This document shows positions 49,097 to 60,383 of a DNA stretch of 64,000 nt, piece after piece. The position numbers and the translations under genes were made by a program. Every line of letters starts with the position of its first letter. The stretch's first letter is position 1. The stretch comes from Vagococcus allomyrinae (lineage in GTDB: Bacteria > Bacillota > Bacilli > Lactobacillales > Vagococcaceae), in the NCBI RefSeq assembly GCF_017829975.1, contig NZ_JAEEGA010000001.1, positions 372,001 through 436,000 on the forward strand. The letters run 5' to 3'. The notes below the pieces were generated by a model that saw only the letters and a program-made list of their open reading frames with translations, was not told where the DNA came from and did no database searches.

Positions 49097-50450
49097 ATGC
49101 TAGCAGTGAGGCCTCACTAGTCACTAATTTTTCCAGAACATTGGCATAAATGGTCATGCCGTTGTACAAATCACTTAACTCAACATACTCATTGGCTTGG
49201 TGAGCCGTGCTATTGGTAGACTGAGAGCTCTTAGTGCCAAAGGCAATCGCATTTGGTAGTGTCCGAGCTAAGGTAGCGCCAGTTGTCACTCCAGGAGCGG
49301 TAAAATCCTTGGTTAAATCCTGATAAGTAGTCAGGACTGTTTGGAGGAAGGGCGTATCCAAGGGGACTAAAGCGCCATCCCATTGATCGTATTCTTCAAA
49401 GCGCAAGCCGTAAGCGTGACTGACTGTTTCTATTTTTTGACACATTTCAGCGTAGTCAGCAACTAATGGGTAACGAATGTCCAACCAAAGCTGACTGCTG
49501 TCTTCATTAATTTCTAATTTCCCTAAATTGAAAGCAACTTTACCAGAAATGTCGTCCTCTAATTCGCCAAGGAGCGCCTTTCCGTGGGGGTCAAGGCCGA
49601 TTTCCTGAGCGATAAATTGCAGTAGCGGGTGTTGAGTGTAGTGGTTAAGAGCGACGGCTAATTGACTGACGGCATTGTTCCCTAGATGATTAACACTGGC
49701 GTGAACAGCGGTCCCCGTTACAGTTAAGGCGTCACTTCCTGTTTGCGTGACGTCTTGGTTGTTGGCGGTCAGTTGAGCGAGTATCTCAGTTAGTTGAGGC
49801 CCTTGATAGTGAGCTTTGCTTGGGACAATATTAAAGGCATCGCCACCTTTAAGGTTAAAATCAGCAGCCCCAGGTCCATGGAGCTTGATATTGACTAGGC
49901 CTTTTTCGCCATAAGTAAAAGGAAAATGACCATCGGGTACCAGGGTAGCAGTTGGAATTTCTTCTTGTTGGCGGTAAGCTTTTAAGCAACGGAACATGCT
50001 TTCCTCATCGGTACTAAAGATATAGCGCACGCGCTTTTTAAAGGGAACACCTGAATCAATCACTGCTTTTAAGCCGTGGAGGGAAGCGGCTGTTGGCCCC
50101 TTGTCATCGCCAGAACCCCGGCCGTACAATTTGTCAGCGATCACTGTTCCCGTAAAAGGATCGGTTTGCCACAGGCTGTGATCCCCCTCTGGTACCACGT
50201 CTAGATGGCCGATGATGCCGATTAATTCTTCTCCTTGTCCATAATCGGCATAGCCGTAATAGCCAGCTGGGTCAAGATAGGTGGTAAATCCCAAAGACTG
50301 GCAGTAGTCTAAGGCGTATTCTAAGCATGCTTGAATATCTTTGCCGAAAGGCATGGCTCCTTCGGCTGGTTGGCAGACAGAGGGAAAAGCGATCAAAGCC
50401 TTTGCTGTTTCGAGACACGCTGCTTTTTGTTGAGTGGTTAAGGTAATCAT
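49095..50450 (-). CDS. pepV: Dipeptidase PepV (M20 family)
   Basis: This 451-residue zinc peptidase cleaves dipeptides, including Xaa-His types, in the cytoplasm. It has GHLDVVPEGD (metal His), LYGRGSGDDKGPTAASLHGLKAV with the bridging Asp, FSTDEESMFRC (catalytic Glu), PDGHFPFTYGEKGL and AFGTKSSQSTNSTAHQANEYVEL. This set is the usual PepV pattern; length is slightly short of 470. AAGGAG precedes ATG. It follows the OppA-like gene by 3 nt and is co-transcribed with it: uptake of peptides, then hydrolysis. Confidence 0.9.
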   Translation of the reverse strand: MITLTTQQKAACLETAKALIAFPSVCQPAEGAMPFGKDIQACLEYALDYCQSLGFTTYLDPAGYYGYADYGQGEELIGIIGHLDVVPEGDHSLWQTDPFTGTVIADKLYGRGSGDDKGPTAASLHGLKAVIDSGVPFKKRVRYIFSTDEESMFRCLKAYRQQEEIPTATLVPDGHFPFTYGEKGLVNIKLHGPGAADFNLKGGDAFNIVPSKAHYQGPQLTEILAQLTANNQDVTQTGSDALTVTGTAVHASVNHLGNNAVSQLAVALNHYTQHPLLQFIAQEIGLDPHGKALLGELEDDISGKVAFNLGKLEINEDSSQLWLDIRYPLVADYAEMCQKIETVSHAYGLRFEEYDQWDGALVPLDTPFLQTVLTTYQDLTKDFTAPGVTTGATLARTLPNAIAFGTKSSQSTNSTAHQANEYVELSDLYNGMTIYANVLEKLVTSEASLLA

Positions 50451-50453
50451 CTG

Positions 50454-52091
50454 TTACTCCTTTTCAATGGTGACGTATTTGTAGTTAACTGAGCCAACGG
50501 GATAGGTCACTAATCCGTTGACTTTGGGACTGATTAGGGACGCATTTGATTTTTGATAAAGCGGAATGATTCCGACATCTTCCATTAAAATCTTTTCGGC
50601 TGCGATCATCCCTTCGTAACGTTTTTGCGGGTCATTGTTCCAATCTGTCTGGACTTGTTCCATCAGTTTATCGTAAGTTAAATTGCTGAAACTGCCACTG
50701 TTAAAACTAGAATCTGTCGTGAATAAATCAAGAAAGGCGGTCGCATCTAATTTATCGGCGCCCCAACCGGAAAGGAGTAAATCAAATTTACCTGCATCTC
50801 CTAATTCAACCCGCATCTTTTTGGGTACCCGTTTAAGGGTTAGCTTAATGCCAGTCAAATTATCTTCAATTTCGGCTTGTAAGGCTTCCGCTACTTTTTT
50901 CGTCGTATCGTCATCGTCCATGACCAATTCAAGTTCTAAGGTGTCGATCTGTAATTCTTTTTTAGCTGTTTGCCAAAGGTCAGTGGCCTTTTTGACATCG
51001 TACGTCAGATAAGCTCCCGCATCTTCACGGAAATCCAGTCCAGTTTTTGGGTTTTCCATTAGTTGCGTTGTCACAAGACCGTGGATGGCTTTGGAGCCAT
51101 CTTGAATGATGTTGTCTGCTACTTGTTCACTATTGATGACGAGGGCTAAAGCTTCTCTTAAATGCTGGTTCTGTAAAGCTGGGTTGTTGGCGTGATCCAA
51201 TTCGATATAAGTGGAACGGGCCGCTAATGTTGAAACAAAATCTGGACTTTCAGCGTTTTGCTTGGCAAATTCGCCTGTCAAATTGATTTTATCTAATTCT
51301 TGATTTTGATATAAATTAAAGCCAGTGTGGATTTCTTTGATAACTTGATTGGTAATCAAATCCAGTTGAACATTATCGGCGTCCCAATAATCTTGATTTT
51401 TTTGGTATGTCCACTGGGAGCTAGTGCCATCCCAGTCGGTTAAGATAAAGGGGCCATTGTAAAGCAAGGTGTCGCTGTTAGTGGCAAAATCATCCCCTTG
51501 TTCTGTGGCAAAGTCTTCTTTCACTGGAAAAAAAGTGGTCCCGGTGATTAAGGAGCTAAAATAAGGCGTCGGTGTTTCTAAAGTGACCTCCAAGGTTGTA
51601 TCGTCTAGGGCTTTAACGCCTAGGCTGTTAGGGTCGCCACCTGCGAGATTGATTTTTTCCCCATTTTTTAAGAAATACATTAAATTGGCATAATTGGAGC
51701 CAGTGGCTGGATCAGCCACTCTTTGCCAAGCGTAGACAAAATCGTTGGCAGTTACGAGACTGCCATCTGACCATTTAACATGATCTTTTAGTGTAAAGGT
51801 ATAAGTGAGACCATCTGGGCTAATGTCAGCTTCTTTTTCGGCCATGGCAGGAATTGGTTTACCACTTGGGTCTAACCGATAGAGACCTTCCATCACCTGA
51901 TTGATGACTTCATTACTGACGGTATCTTGAGAAAGGGCAGGGTCCACCGTTGAGACTTCAGCGTCTAAACTAACGCCAAATTCGCGTGCTGAGGCGACCT
52001 CTTGTTTGTTAGTTGGTTGGGCAGAGTTGCCACATGCTCCTAATAATAAAACGGCAGATAACGCAATTATAATAGTGCTAGTCTTTTTCAT
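50454..52091 (-). CDS. Oligopeptide-binding lipoprotein (OppA/SBP family 5)
   Basis: This 545-residue solute-binding protein of family 5 has lipobox VLLLGACG (Cys about 20), an EVSTVDPALSQDTVSNEVINQVMEGLYRLD opening, KEADISPDGLTYTFTLKDHVKWSDGSLVTANDFVYAWQRVADP, LRPYFSSLI-like middle and the late LLSGWGADKLDATAFLDLFT. It captures oligopeptides outside the cell for an Opp-type transporter whose permeases are not in the window. The next gene is pepV. AAAGGAGC precedes ATG. Confidence 0.9.
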   Translation of the reverse strand: MKKTSTIIIALSAVLLLGACGNSAQPTNKQEVASAREFGVSLDAEVSTVDPALSQDTVSNEVINQVMEGLYRLDPSGKPIPAMAEKEADISPDGLTYTFTLKDHVKWSDGSLVTANDFVYAWQRVADPATGSNYANLMYFLKNGEKINLAGGDPNSLGVKALDDTTLEVTLETPTPYFSSLITGTTFFPVKEDFATEQGDDFATNSDTLLYNGPFILTDWDGTSSQWTYQKNQDYWDADNVQLDLITNQVIKEIHTGFNLYQNQELDKINLTGEFAKQNAESPDFVSTLAARSTYIELDHANNPALQNQHLREALALVINSEQVADNIIQDGSKAIHGLVTTQLMENPKTGLDFREDAGAYLTYDVKKATDLWQTAKKELQIDTLELELVMDDDDTTKKVAEALQAEIEDNLTGIKLTLKRVPKKMRVELGDAGKFDLLLSGWGADKLDATAFLDLFTTDSSFNSGSFSNLTYDKLMEQVQTDWNNDPQKRYEGMIAAEKILMEDVGIIPLYQKSNASLISPKVNGLVTYPVGSVNYKYVTIEKE

Positions 52092-52465
52092 GTCGGTGAG
52101 CTCCTTTTTTTATTTTTAAGTTGAAACTAACTATACATTAATATGAATAAAAATGCAATACTTTTAGGGTGAATGACTATATTTAGTGATTATCAGGGTT
52201 TAGTCGAACTGTTTATTTTCTTTTTATACAGAAAATATGTATAAAAAAGGATGACGATCAGTATAATGGGGAAATAATAGGGGGCTGTTCATTGAACGAA
52301 CGAGTGTGTAGTTATGAAACAAATCAGAAACGGTTGGTTGTACTTGGTTGGAGGCTGACGGCTCGCTCTTGCCCGTCACGTGATCTTAGTGGAGAGTTGG
52401 GAATTGTCCCAGGTTTTGGGAAAGGTTGTTAAATGGAGATACTGGACCTAAAGCCTGTGATTGAC
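52092..52465. other. Divergent regulatory stretch between oppA-like gene and PTS
   Basis: This interval has no convincing gene. A TATAAT at about 52263 on the plus strand could start a long leader toward the PTS gene. Around 52357-52380 a small stem (TGACGG with CCGTCA) is seen. The frame from TTG 52293 to 52434 is short, unlike a known protein, and is not called. Nothing else of note. Confidence 0.4.
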
Positions 52466-52494
52466 TTGTTATTCCCGTTGATAGACGTTATATT
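52466..52494 (+). promoter_or_regulatory. Promoter of the alpha-glucoside PTS operon
   Basis: TTGTTA (52466-52471), a 17-bp spacer and TATATT (52489-52494) predict transcription start near 52501, about 43 nt before the ATG at 52544. Confidence 0.55.
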
Positions 52495-52502
52495 AAAAAC
52501 AC

Positions 52503-52516
52503 GGTAACCGTTTACA
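52503..52516 (+). promoter_or_regulatory. cre-like site (CcpA) at the PTS promoter
   Basis: GGTAACCGTTTACA matches the catabolite-responsive element consensus TGWAANCGNTNWCA at all but the first position. It lies just after the predicted transcription start, the classical place for CcpA repression, in line with glucose repression of a maltose-type PTS. Confidence 0.65.
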
Positions 52517-52543
52517 AAAAAGAAGATGGAGGTTGGAAAATTA

Positions 52544-55476
<2,933 letters not shown>

Positions 55477-55500
55477 ACTTTTAGAAAATTATGTTATGAT

Positions 55501-55527
55501 GAAAGTGCGTTAACAAAACGCACTTTC
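55501..55527. promoter_or_regulatory. Inverted repeat before the RpiR gene, possible operator or attenuator
   Basis: GAAAGTGCGTT (55501-55511) and AACGCACTTTC (55517-55527) form a perfect 11-bp inverted repeat. TATGAT lies immediately upstream (about 55495), so it could overlap the start of rpiR transcription. No U-run follows, arguing against a terminator of the GH4 gene. Confidence 0.5.
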
Positions 55528-55551
55528 AATCTAACGAGGAGTTGTTTTCTA

Positions 55552-56316
55552 GTGAATTTAGAAGCGCTGATTAATACCCATTATGCCAAATTGAATGAAA
55601 CTGATTTGCAGATTTTGGAATATGTTTTGAAAAATAAAGAAACCAGTGGTCATTTAACGATTGTCCAACTTGCTAAAGAAACCTTAACCTCTAAATCGAC
55701 TATTTCTCGCTTGGCTCAAAAATTAGGATTTTCGGGCTTTACCGAATTTAAATATCGCTTGCAGGATACAAACGTCAAAGAAGTTGAGCAGGCGTTACCT
55801 TTGATGGTTGATTTAGAATTAACCAATCATCAACTAACGGATATTCAGGCGACTCACAAATTGTTTAGTCAGATGTACAATGAGGCCAGTATTCAAGCCA
55901 TCTTTGAGGCCAAGCGGATTTTCTGTTTTGGAACGGGGTGGGGGCAGCGAAATGTTATCAGTGATTTTATTCGCAATATGCAGTCCATTGGGGTTTTCCC
56001 CATAGAAGTGAAATCAACGTTTGAGTTTCGGAAAACGATTAAACAGGACGTAACAAGTGATGATGTGATTATCGTCGTTTCATTAAGTGGTGACATCACG
56101 CGAATTGAATCAGAATTAACTTATGCCTTGGTCACAGGGGTTAAGACGATTTCCATCACAGAATTATCAAATAACTATCTTTCGGCATTGTCAACCTTTA
56201 ACTTATATTTTCAAGCTTCAAGGCAGGTTGTTCAAGGCAAGGAATTTATCAGCTTTGTGACGATGAACTTGGTAATGGATTCCTTTTTTCGGAAAATTAT
56301 TCAGTATCAACCGTAA
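55552..56316 (+). CDS. RpiR-family regulator (HTH + SIS)
   Basis: This 254-residue protein has an N-terminal RpiR helix-turn-helix (LTIVQLAKETLTSKSTISRLAQKLGFSGFTEFKYRL) and a C-terminal SIS sugar-phosphate domain (KRIFCFGTGWGQRNVISDFIRNMQSIG; VIIVVSLSGDITRIESELTYALVTGVKTISITEL). It most likely controls the PTS-GH4 operon in response to the phosphorylated sugar, like GlvR. Start is GTG with GAGGAG, 11 nt upstream. It lies 75 bp after the GH4 gene on the same strand. Confidence 0.9.
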   Translation: MNLEALINTHYAKLNETDLQILEYVLKNKETSGHLTIVQLAKETLTSKSTISRLAQKLGFSGFTEFKYRLQDTNVKEVEQALPLMVDLELTNHQLTDIQATHKLFSQMYNEASIQAIFEAKRIFCFGTGWGQRNVISDFIRNMQSIGVFPIEVKSTFEFRKTIKQDVTSDDVIIVVSLSGDITRIESELTYALVTGVKTISITELSNNYLSALSTFNLYFQASRQVVQGKEFISFVTMNLVMDSFFRKIIQYQP

Positions 56317-56363
56317 GCTATCATCACGCTCTCAACAACTAACTTATACTTGGAGGAAAAACG

Positions 56364-56807
56364 ATGGTTCAATTGGTTCGCTCATTTAATTATTTTATTT
56401 ATTTAAAAATAATGTTACTGGTGATTCCCAGTCTCTACTTGATCTACGCACTATTAAGCGCTGCTAAGGCTAATCTGTCAATGATGACGTATATTGTGAC
56501 TCAGCCAGTGGCTACGATAATGTTGTTGGTTTCCTGTTTATCCCTCTTTTGGTTTTTGTTGTATCAACGACATTATGATCAAAGGGGCCAAGGCAAAGAC
56601 TTGCGGAAAAGTCTGTTCTTTTATCTAGTGGCCTCAGCCATAGTAGGAAATCTGGTGGGTGCTGGGTTAGCGGGGCTGGCGATTCGCCAAATGCCTAAGC
56701 CGCTTGAAAAAACCGGCATCAAAGAATTTTGGTTTGAAGGAATCTTACTGCTGATCACCTTATTTTGTAGCTTTGCTTTAATTCGAATGAGTTTAAGTGT
56801 ATTGTAA
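56364..56807 (+). CDS. Membrane protein (147 aa), unrecognised
   Basis: I do not recognise this protein. It has four spans: FNYFIYLKIMLLVIPSLYLIYALL, MMTYIVTQPVATIMLLVSCLSLFWFLLY, SLFFYLVASAIVGNLVGAGLAGLAI and FEGILLLITLFCSFALIRMSL, with basic loops (RHYDQRGQGKDLRKS). TTGGAGG lies before ATG. It comes after rpiR by 47 bp and ends at a terminator, so it may be the last gene of that unit. Confidence 0.6.
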   Translation: MVQLVRSFNYFIYLKIMLLVIPSLYLIYALLSAAKANLSMMTYIVTQPVATIMLLVSCLSLFWFLLYQRHYDQRGQGKDLRKSLFFYLVASAIVGNLVGAGLAGLAIRQMPKPLEKTGIKEFWFEGILLLITLFCSFALIRMSLSVL

Positions 56808-56840
56808 GCCGAAGAAACCACTTGTTTCTTGGCTTTTTTT
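56806..56840 (+). terminator. Terminator after the membrane protein gene
   Basis: AAGCC-GAAGAAAC and GTTTCTT-GGCTT form a stem with one bulged base, loop CACTT-like, followed by TTTTTTT. Confidence 0.82.
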
Positions 56841-56924
56841 GGCTTTCAACCAGTAGTTGATTGTATCGACCAAAAAGAGCTGTTATGATTTAGATAGCTT
56901 AAAGAAAGACAGGGAGGAGTGACA

Positions 56925-57680
56925 GTGACATCGTATATTAGTCAAAATCTTAAAGTTTTGCGCAAGAACATGGGGTTAACTCAGCTGGAGATGGCAGGTG
57001 CCTTGTACGTCACTCCTCAAGCTGTTTCAAAGTGGGAACGTGGGGAGTCATTGCCAGATATTTCCTTGGTCCCCCAATTGGCTCAGCTGTTCGACGTGTC
57101 AATCTCGACTTTATGGGAAGAGTCGCTAACAGAAACGCCTAATAGTTCTCTTCAATTGCTGAACGAGCTGCCTCATTCTTTTGTGAGCGATCAGCTGATT
57201 AAGAACGTGTTATCAGAATTAGACGCCGTTACTGACATTAAAGAGATCGTGATTCGTTTCGATTTTTTTCTGTTGTTAACGGAGACTCAAAAAGAGAAAA
57301 TTGTTTCAGCAGTTTTGGGGATTCCTGGTTCTGATCATTTAGTTGAGGAGTTCTACTATTATTTATCGAGTAAACAAAAAGAACTAGTTGTCGTGGAATT
57401 ATTGAGGACTGAGCGCTATTTGGCGTTGGAACTATTGATTCCGATGATGACAAAAACAGTTAGAACAAAAGCCTTGGAGTTAACGTTAGCTAATCACTAC
57501 TTCGATTTTTTGGAAGAATTATTGCCGTTTTTGAACCAGAGCCAGAAACAACTGATTATTGATTGTGCTCAGCAGGGGGGCATAGGATTCAGTCAATTGG
57601 AAAATTTTGTGACGTTTTTTACTGAAAGTCAGCGTCATCAATTAGTCTTATTAGAGGAGGATTTAGATGGATGCAAATGA
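56925..57680 (+). CDS. XRE-family helix-turn-helix regulator
   Basis: This protein of about 251 residues has a Cro/CI-type HTH at 1-60 (LKVLRKNMGLTQLEMAGALYVTPQAVSKWERGESLPDISLVPQLAQLFDVSISTLW) and a long helical C-terminal part with repeating patterns (ELLIPMMTKTVRTKALELTLANHYFDFLEELLPFLNQSQKQLI). GTG 56925 is favoured because GGAGGA lies 6 nt upstream; the GTG at 56919 abuts it. It overlaps the DUF4097 gene by 14 nt and presumably regulates it. Confidence 0.85.
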   Translation: MTSYISQNLKVLRKNMGLTQLEMAGALYVTPQAVSKWERGESLPDISLVPQLAQLFDVSISTLWEESLTETPNSSLQLLNELPHSFVSDQLIKNVLSELDAVTDIKEIVIRFDFFLLLTETQKEKIVSAVLGIPGSDHLVEEFYYYLSSKQKELVVVELLRTERYLALELLIPMMTKTVRTKALELTLANHYFDFLEELLPFLNQSQKQLIIDCAQQGGIGFSQLENFVTFFTESQRHQLVLLEEDLDGCK

Positions 57681-58767
57681 ACAGAAGTTAAAAGTCCTGA
57701 GTATGTTGCAAGAAGGAACGATCACTCAGAGTGAGGCATTGGAGCTATTGGAATTGATCGGAGCTGAGTTAAACGCCCAACAGGTGAAGCAACCAAAGCC
57801 AACTGAACCAGTTGAAGCTGATGAGCGGCGTCCCCGCCGTGAACGTGAGCCGATTAAGTTATCGATACCGGAGTCGCCGATTGATTTTATGGGAGGAAGC
57901 CATCAGGTTTTTTCAGCCACTGCCGATGTCGATGCTGATGTAATTAGGATGCTTAAATTAGTAGGGAAAAATAGCAAGATTTCGCTGCGAACTCATCAAC
58001 AGGGGACCATTCAAATTGAAGGACGTTATAAACCTATTCGTAATGGTGATCCGAAAATTCGCTTTGAAGAGCAGAATGGTAGTTATGCCTTGAACTACAA
58101 TTCCCATGCCGTTAGTTACATGGGGTTGGATGTGAGTGTACCAGAAAATTTGATCAAACGGCTGCATGTGGAAAACAGTAATGCTGAAATTTCATTGACG
58201 GGTGTGGCGTCAACAGAGCTGAATGTGACAACTAAAAATGCTCGACTGAGGCTTCAGGGCATTCAAAGTGATGTGATTGTGGCTTCTACAAAGAATGGTA
58301 ACATTGACGTGAACGAAGTTGCGGCGACTAAAATTGAGTTAGGTACGACTAATGCTGAAATTGATGTTAGAAATGTCAAAGCCAATTATGCTGAGTTATT
58401 TACCACCAATGCCTCGGTAATGTCGGACTGCAATCAAATTATAACCACGAAAGTCCGAACGAAAAATGCTAATATTTGGTTAGATATAACGAATCTAGCG
58501 ATTCAGCTCGAGGATTGTCAATACGTTATTGATGGTCAAACCACTAATGGAAACATCGACGTATTATTGCCTTACAAGGAGGAGCTGCCTTATAAAATCA
58601 ATGCCAATACTAAACGAGGAAGAATCCGCACAAAAGGCAGCGAGCTTTTAGTGATTGCCAGTGATAAAGGTTATTTAGATGGTAAGACAGTTGATTACAA
58701 GTTATCAGGAACGAAATTGGATTTAGCCTTACAGACGACTAATGCTGATATTAATGTCAATAAGTAA
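57667..58767 (+). CDS. DUF4097 beta-helix protein with SHOCT-like N-terminus (LiaX/YvlB-like)
   Basis: This 366-residue protein has an N-terminal helical module (LKVLSMLQEGTITQSEALELLELIGAEL), an acidic/basic linker (residues 40-65) and a DUF4097 beta-helix. The beta-helix has repeating rungs marked by TTKNARLRL, STKNGNIDV, TTNAEIDV, RTKNANIWL and TTNGNIDV, ending TTNADINVNK. No signal peptide or membrane span. Similar proteins are envelope-stress effectors (LiaX in enterococci, YvlB in Bacillus). It may bind membranes or peptidoglycan. ATG follows GAGGAGG. Co-expressed with the XRE gene. Confidence 0.82.
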   Translation: MDANEQKLKVLSMLQEGTITQSEALELLELIGAELNAQQVKQPKPTEPVEADERRPRREREPIKLSIPESPIDFMGGSHQVFSATADVDADVIRMLKLVGKNSKISLRTHQQGTIQIEGRYKPIRNGDPKIRFEEQNGSYALNYNSHAVSYMGLDVSVPENLIKRLHVENSNAEISLTGVASTELNVTTKNARLRLQGIQSDVIVASTKNGNIDVNEVAATKIELGTTNAEIDVRNVKANYAELFTTNASVMSDCNQIITTKVRTKNANIWLDITNLAIQLEDCQYVIDGQTTNGNIDVLLPYKEELPYKINANTKRGRIRTKGSELLVIASDKGYLDGKTVDYKLSGTKLDLALQTTNADINVNK

Positions 58768-58787
58768 AGCGGTCCTGGAGAAATGGC

Positions 58788-58819
58788 AACAGGGTGGACT
58801 TAAATCCATCCTGTTTTTA
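58788..58819 (+). terminator. Terminator of the XRE-DUF4097 unit
   Basis: AACAGGGTGGA (58788-58798) pairs with TCCATCCTGTT (58805-58815) with one mismatch, followed by TTTTT. From here to 59022 nothing coding is convincing. Confidence 0.82.
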
Positions 58820-59040
58820 CCATTCTCAGTCAATTCCATGAAAAATGGTGACAGCAAAGTTGCCAAAAAAGGGGAGCTCAATTACGGCAATAGATCTGAT
58901 CTTAGGGGCTGGTTTAGCGATAGTGGACAACTTTAATGGCTCTTTTTTGTTGTTAACGGACTAGACAGTGATGAGGAACAATGATACCCTTAGGTAAAAC
59001 GTTTTCAATGACGTGAGATGGAATGAAAGGAAGTGTGAGG

Positions 59041-59439
59041 ATGGAACAAACGTTGGTTATGATTAAACCAGATGGTGTGGAGCGAAAATTAGTGGGTGAG
59101 ATTATTCAGCGGTTTGAACGAAAGCAGCTAAAGCTTAGTCAATTAAAAGTGGGGAGGATGCCTCGTGAGTTGGCAGAAGCACACTACGCTCATGTAAAGG
59201 GGCGCGATTTTTTTGAGGATATGATCGACTACATGACGTCTTCAGATGTTGTGTATTTAGTATTAAGTGGCACTGACGTGATTAAGACGGTTCGCAAGAT
59301 GATCGGGGTGACCAATCCACTAGAAGCCGAGCCTGGAACGATTCGTGGCGACTATGGTGCCACCAGCTATCAAAATATTGTTCATGCTTCAGACTCGCCA
59401 AAGGCGGCCGAGCTTGAAATTCAGCGCTTCTTTGGTTAG
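59041..59439 (+). CDS. ndk: Nucleoside diphosphate kinase
   Basis: This 132-residue protein transfers the gamma phosphate between nucleoside triphosphates and diphosphates. It shows TLVMIKPDGVERKLVGEIIQRFE, the KGRDFFEDMIDYMTSSDVVYLVLSG core, MIGVTNPLEAEPGTIRGDYG and the phospho-His in NIVHASDS. Slightly shorter than the usual 140-150 residues. ATG 59041 follows GGAAGTGTGAGG; the upstream in-frame start at 59023 is rejected as the RBS would be inside. Monocistronic, ending before the terminator at 59578. Confidence 0.94.
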   Translation: MEQTLVMIKPDGVERKLVGEIIQRFERKQLKLSQLKVGRMPRELAEAHYAHVKGRDFFEDMIDYMTSSDVVYLVLSGTDVIKTVRKMIGVTNPLEAEPGTIRGDYGATSYQNIVHASDSPKAAELEIQRFFG

Positions 59440-59577
59440 AAGAACTTTGCTCTTTTTATCAATTTAGAAAAGCTGAACGAGGCGCTGCCGTTGCCGTTAT
59501 TGCTTTACTTCGTTGCCTTGTGAAGTGGGATCCAAACTACGATAGAGAGAAGGTTTTTTATTTTTCTATAAACTCAG

Positions 59578-59617
59578 AAAAGCTTTTCGCCTTTATCAGC
59601 GAGAAGCTTTTTGGGTT
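59578..59617. terminator. Bidirectional terminator
   Basis: AAAAGCTTTTCGC and GCGAGAAGCTTTT form a 13-bp stem with one G-T pair, loop CTTTATCA, followed by TTGGG/T on plus and CTG-rich on minus. It separates ndk from the converging regulator gene. Confidence 0.8.
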
Positions 59618-59648
59618 TGATGCAAGAGGTGACGAAGGTTTCCTTCGC

Positions 59649-60383
59649 TTAATCTCTCTCTTGTTGGCGATATTGACTAGGACTTAAGCCCGTATGTTGT
59701 TTAAAGACACGACTAAAGTAATGTTGACTAGGGTAACCGATCTTTTCCCCAATTTCTTGTACAGAGTAGTGAAATTCTTGCTGCAACAGTTCTTTGGCTT
59801 TAGCGATTCTTAAAGTGACTAAATAATCATTAAAGGACTTACCTAAATGTTGTTTCATTTGTTTGCTCAAATAAGAGGGATCAACAAAAAGAGCAGTGGC
59901 TACCATTGACAATGACAGATACTTTTTGGCATGATGGTGAGTCAAATAATCAGCAGCCCGATTGCAGAGTTCGTTAGTGGAGTATTTTTTCTTAGTCTTT
60001 CCCGAAGCGTTAACTAGCTCATAAGTAAGTCGGTCTACTAAGTCTTTCATGTCTGATTGTGCCACGGGTTTTAAAAGATAATCAAAGACCCCGAGATGTA
60101 TGGCTTGACGGGCATATGAGAAATCATCATAACCACTGATCATGACAATTAAGGTTTCTGGACAACGCTTTTTAATAGCCGCTACTAAATCGAGGCCGTT
60201 CATGTCAGGTAAGTTAATATCGGCAAAAACTGCTGTGATTCTGTCCTGTTTGTCAATAAGGGCCAAAGCTTCATGGGCGGTTTCAGCTTGTAAAACATCG
60301 GCAAAGTGATTCTCGACGTGTGTGACCATTCTGGCTAGCCCTCTTCTAATGATCGGTTCGTCATCAATGATTATTAATGTCAT
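59649..60383 (-). CDS. AraC-type response regulator (YesN-like)
   Basis: This 244-residue protein has an N-terminal receiver (IIIDDEPIIRRGL, phospho-Asp in FADINLPDMNGL, MISGYDDF, FDYLLKPV) and a C-terminal AraC double HTH (YLSLSMVATALFVDPSYLSKQMKQHLGKSFNDYLVTLRIAKAKELL; YSVQEIGEKIGYPSQHYFSRVFKQHTGLSPSQYR). The pair with the upstream kinase is coupled by an ATGA overlap. It most likely activates the divergent flavin lipoprotein gene at 62290. Confidence 0.92.
   Translation of the reverse strand: MTLIIIDDEPIIRRGLARMVTHVENHFADVLQAETAHEALALIDKQDRITAVFADINLPDMNGLDLVAAIKKRCPETLIVMISGYDDFSYARQAIHLGVFDYLLKPVAQSDMKDLVDRLTYELVNASGKTKKKYSTNELCNRAADYLTHHHAKKYLSLSMVATALFVDPSYLSKQMKQHLGKSFNDYLVTLRIAKAKELLQQEFHYSVQEIGEKIGYPSQHYFSRVFKQHTGLSPSQYRQQERD

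Noticed and set aside
52293-52434. TTG-started frame of about 47 codons upstream of the PTS gene
   Set aside because: Poor start signal and no recognisable features; more likely leader sequence.
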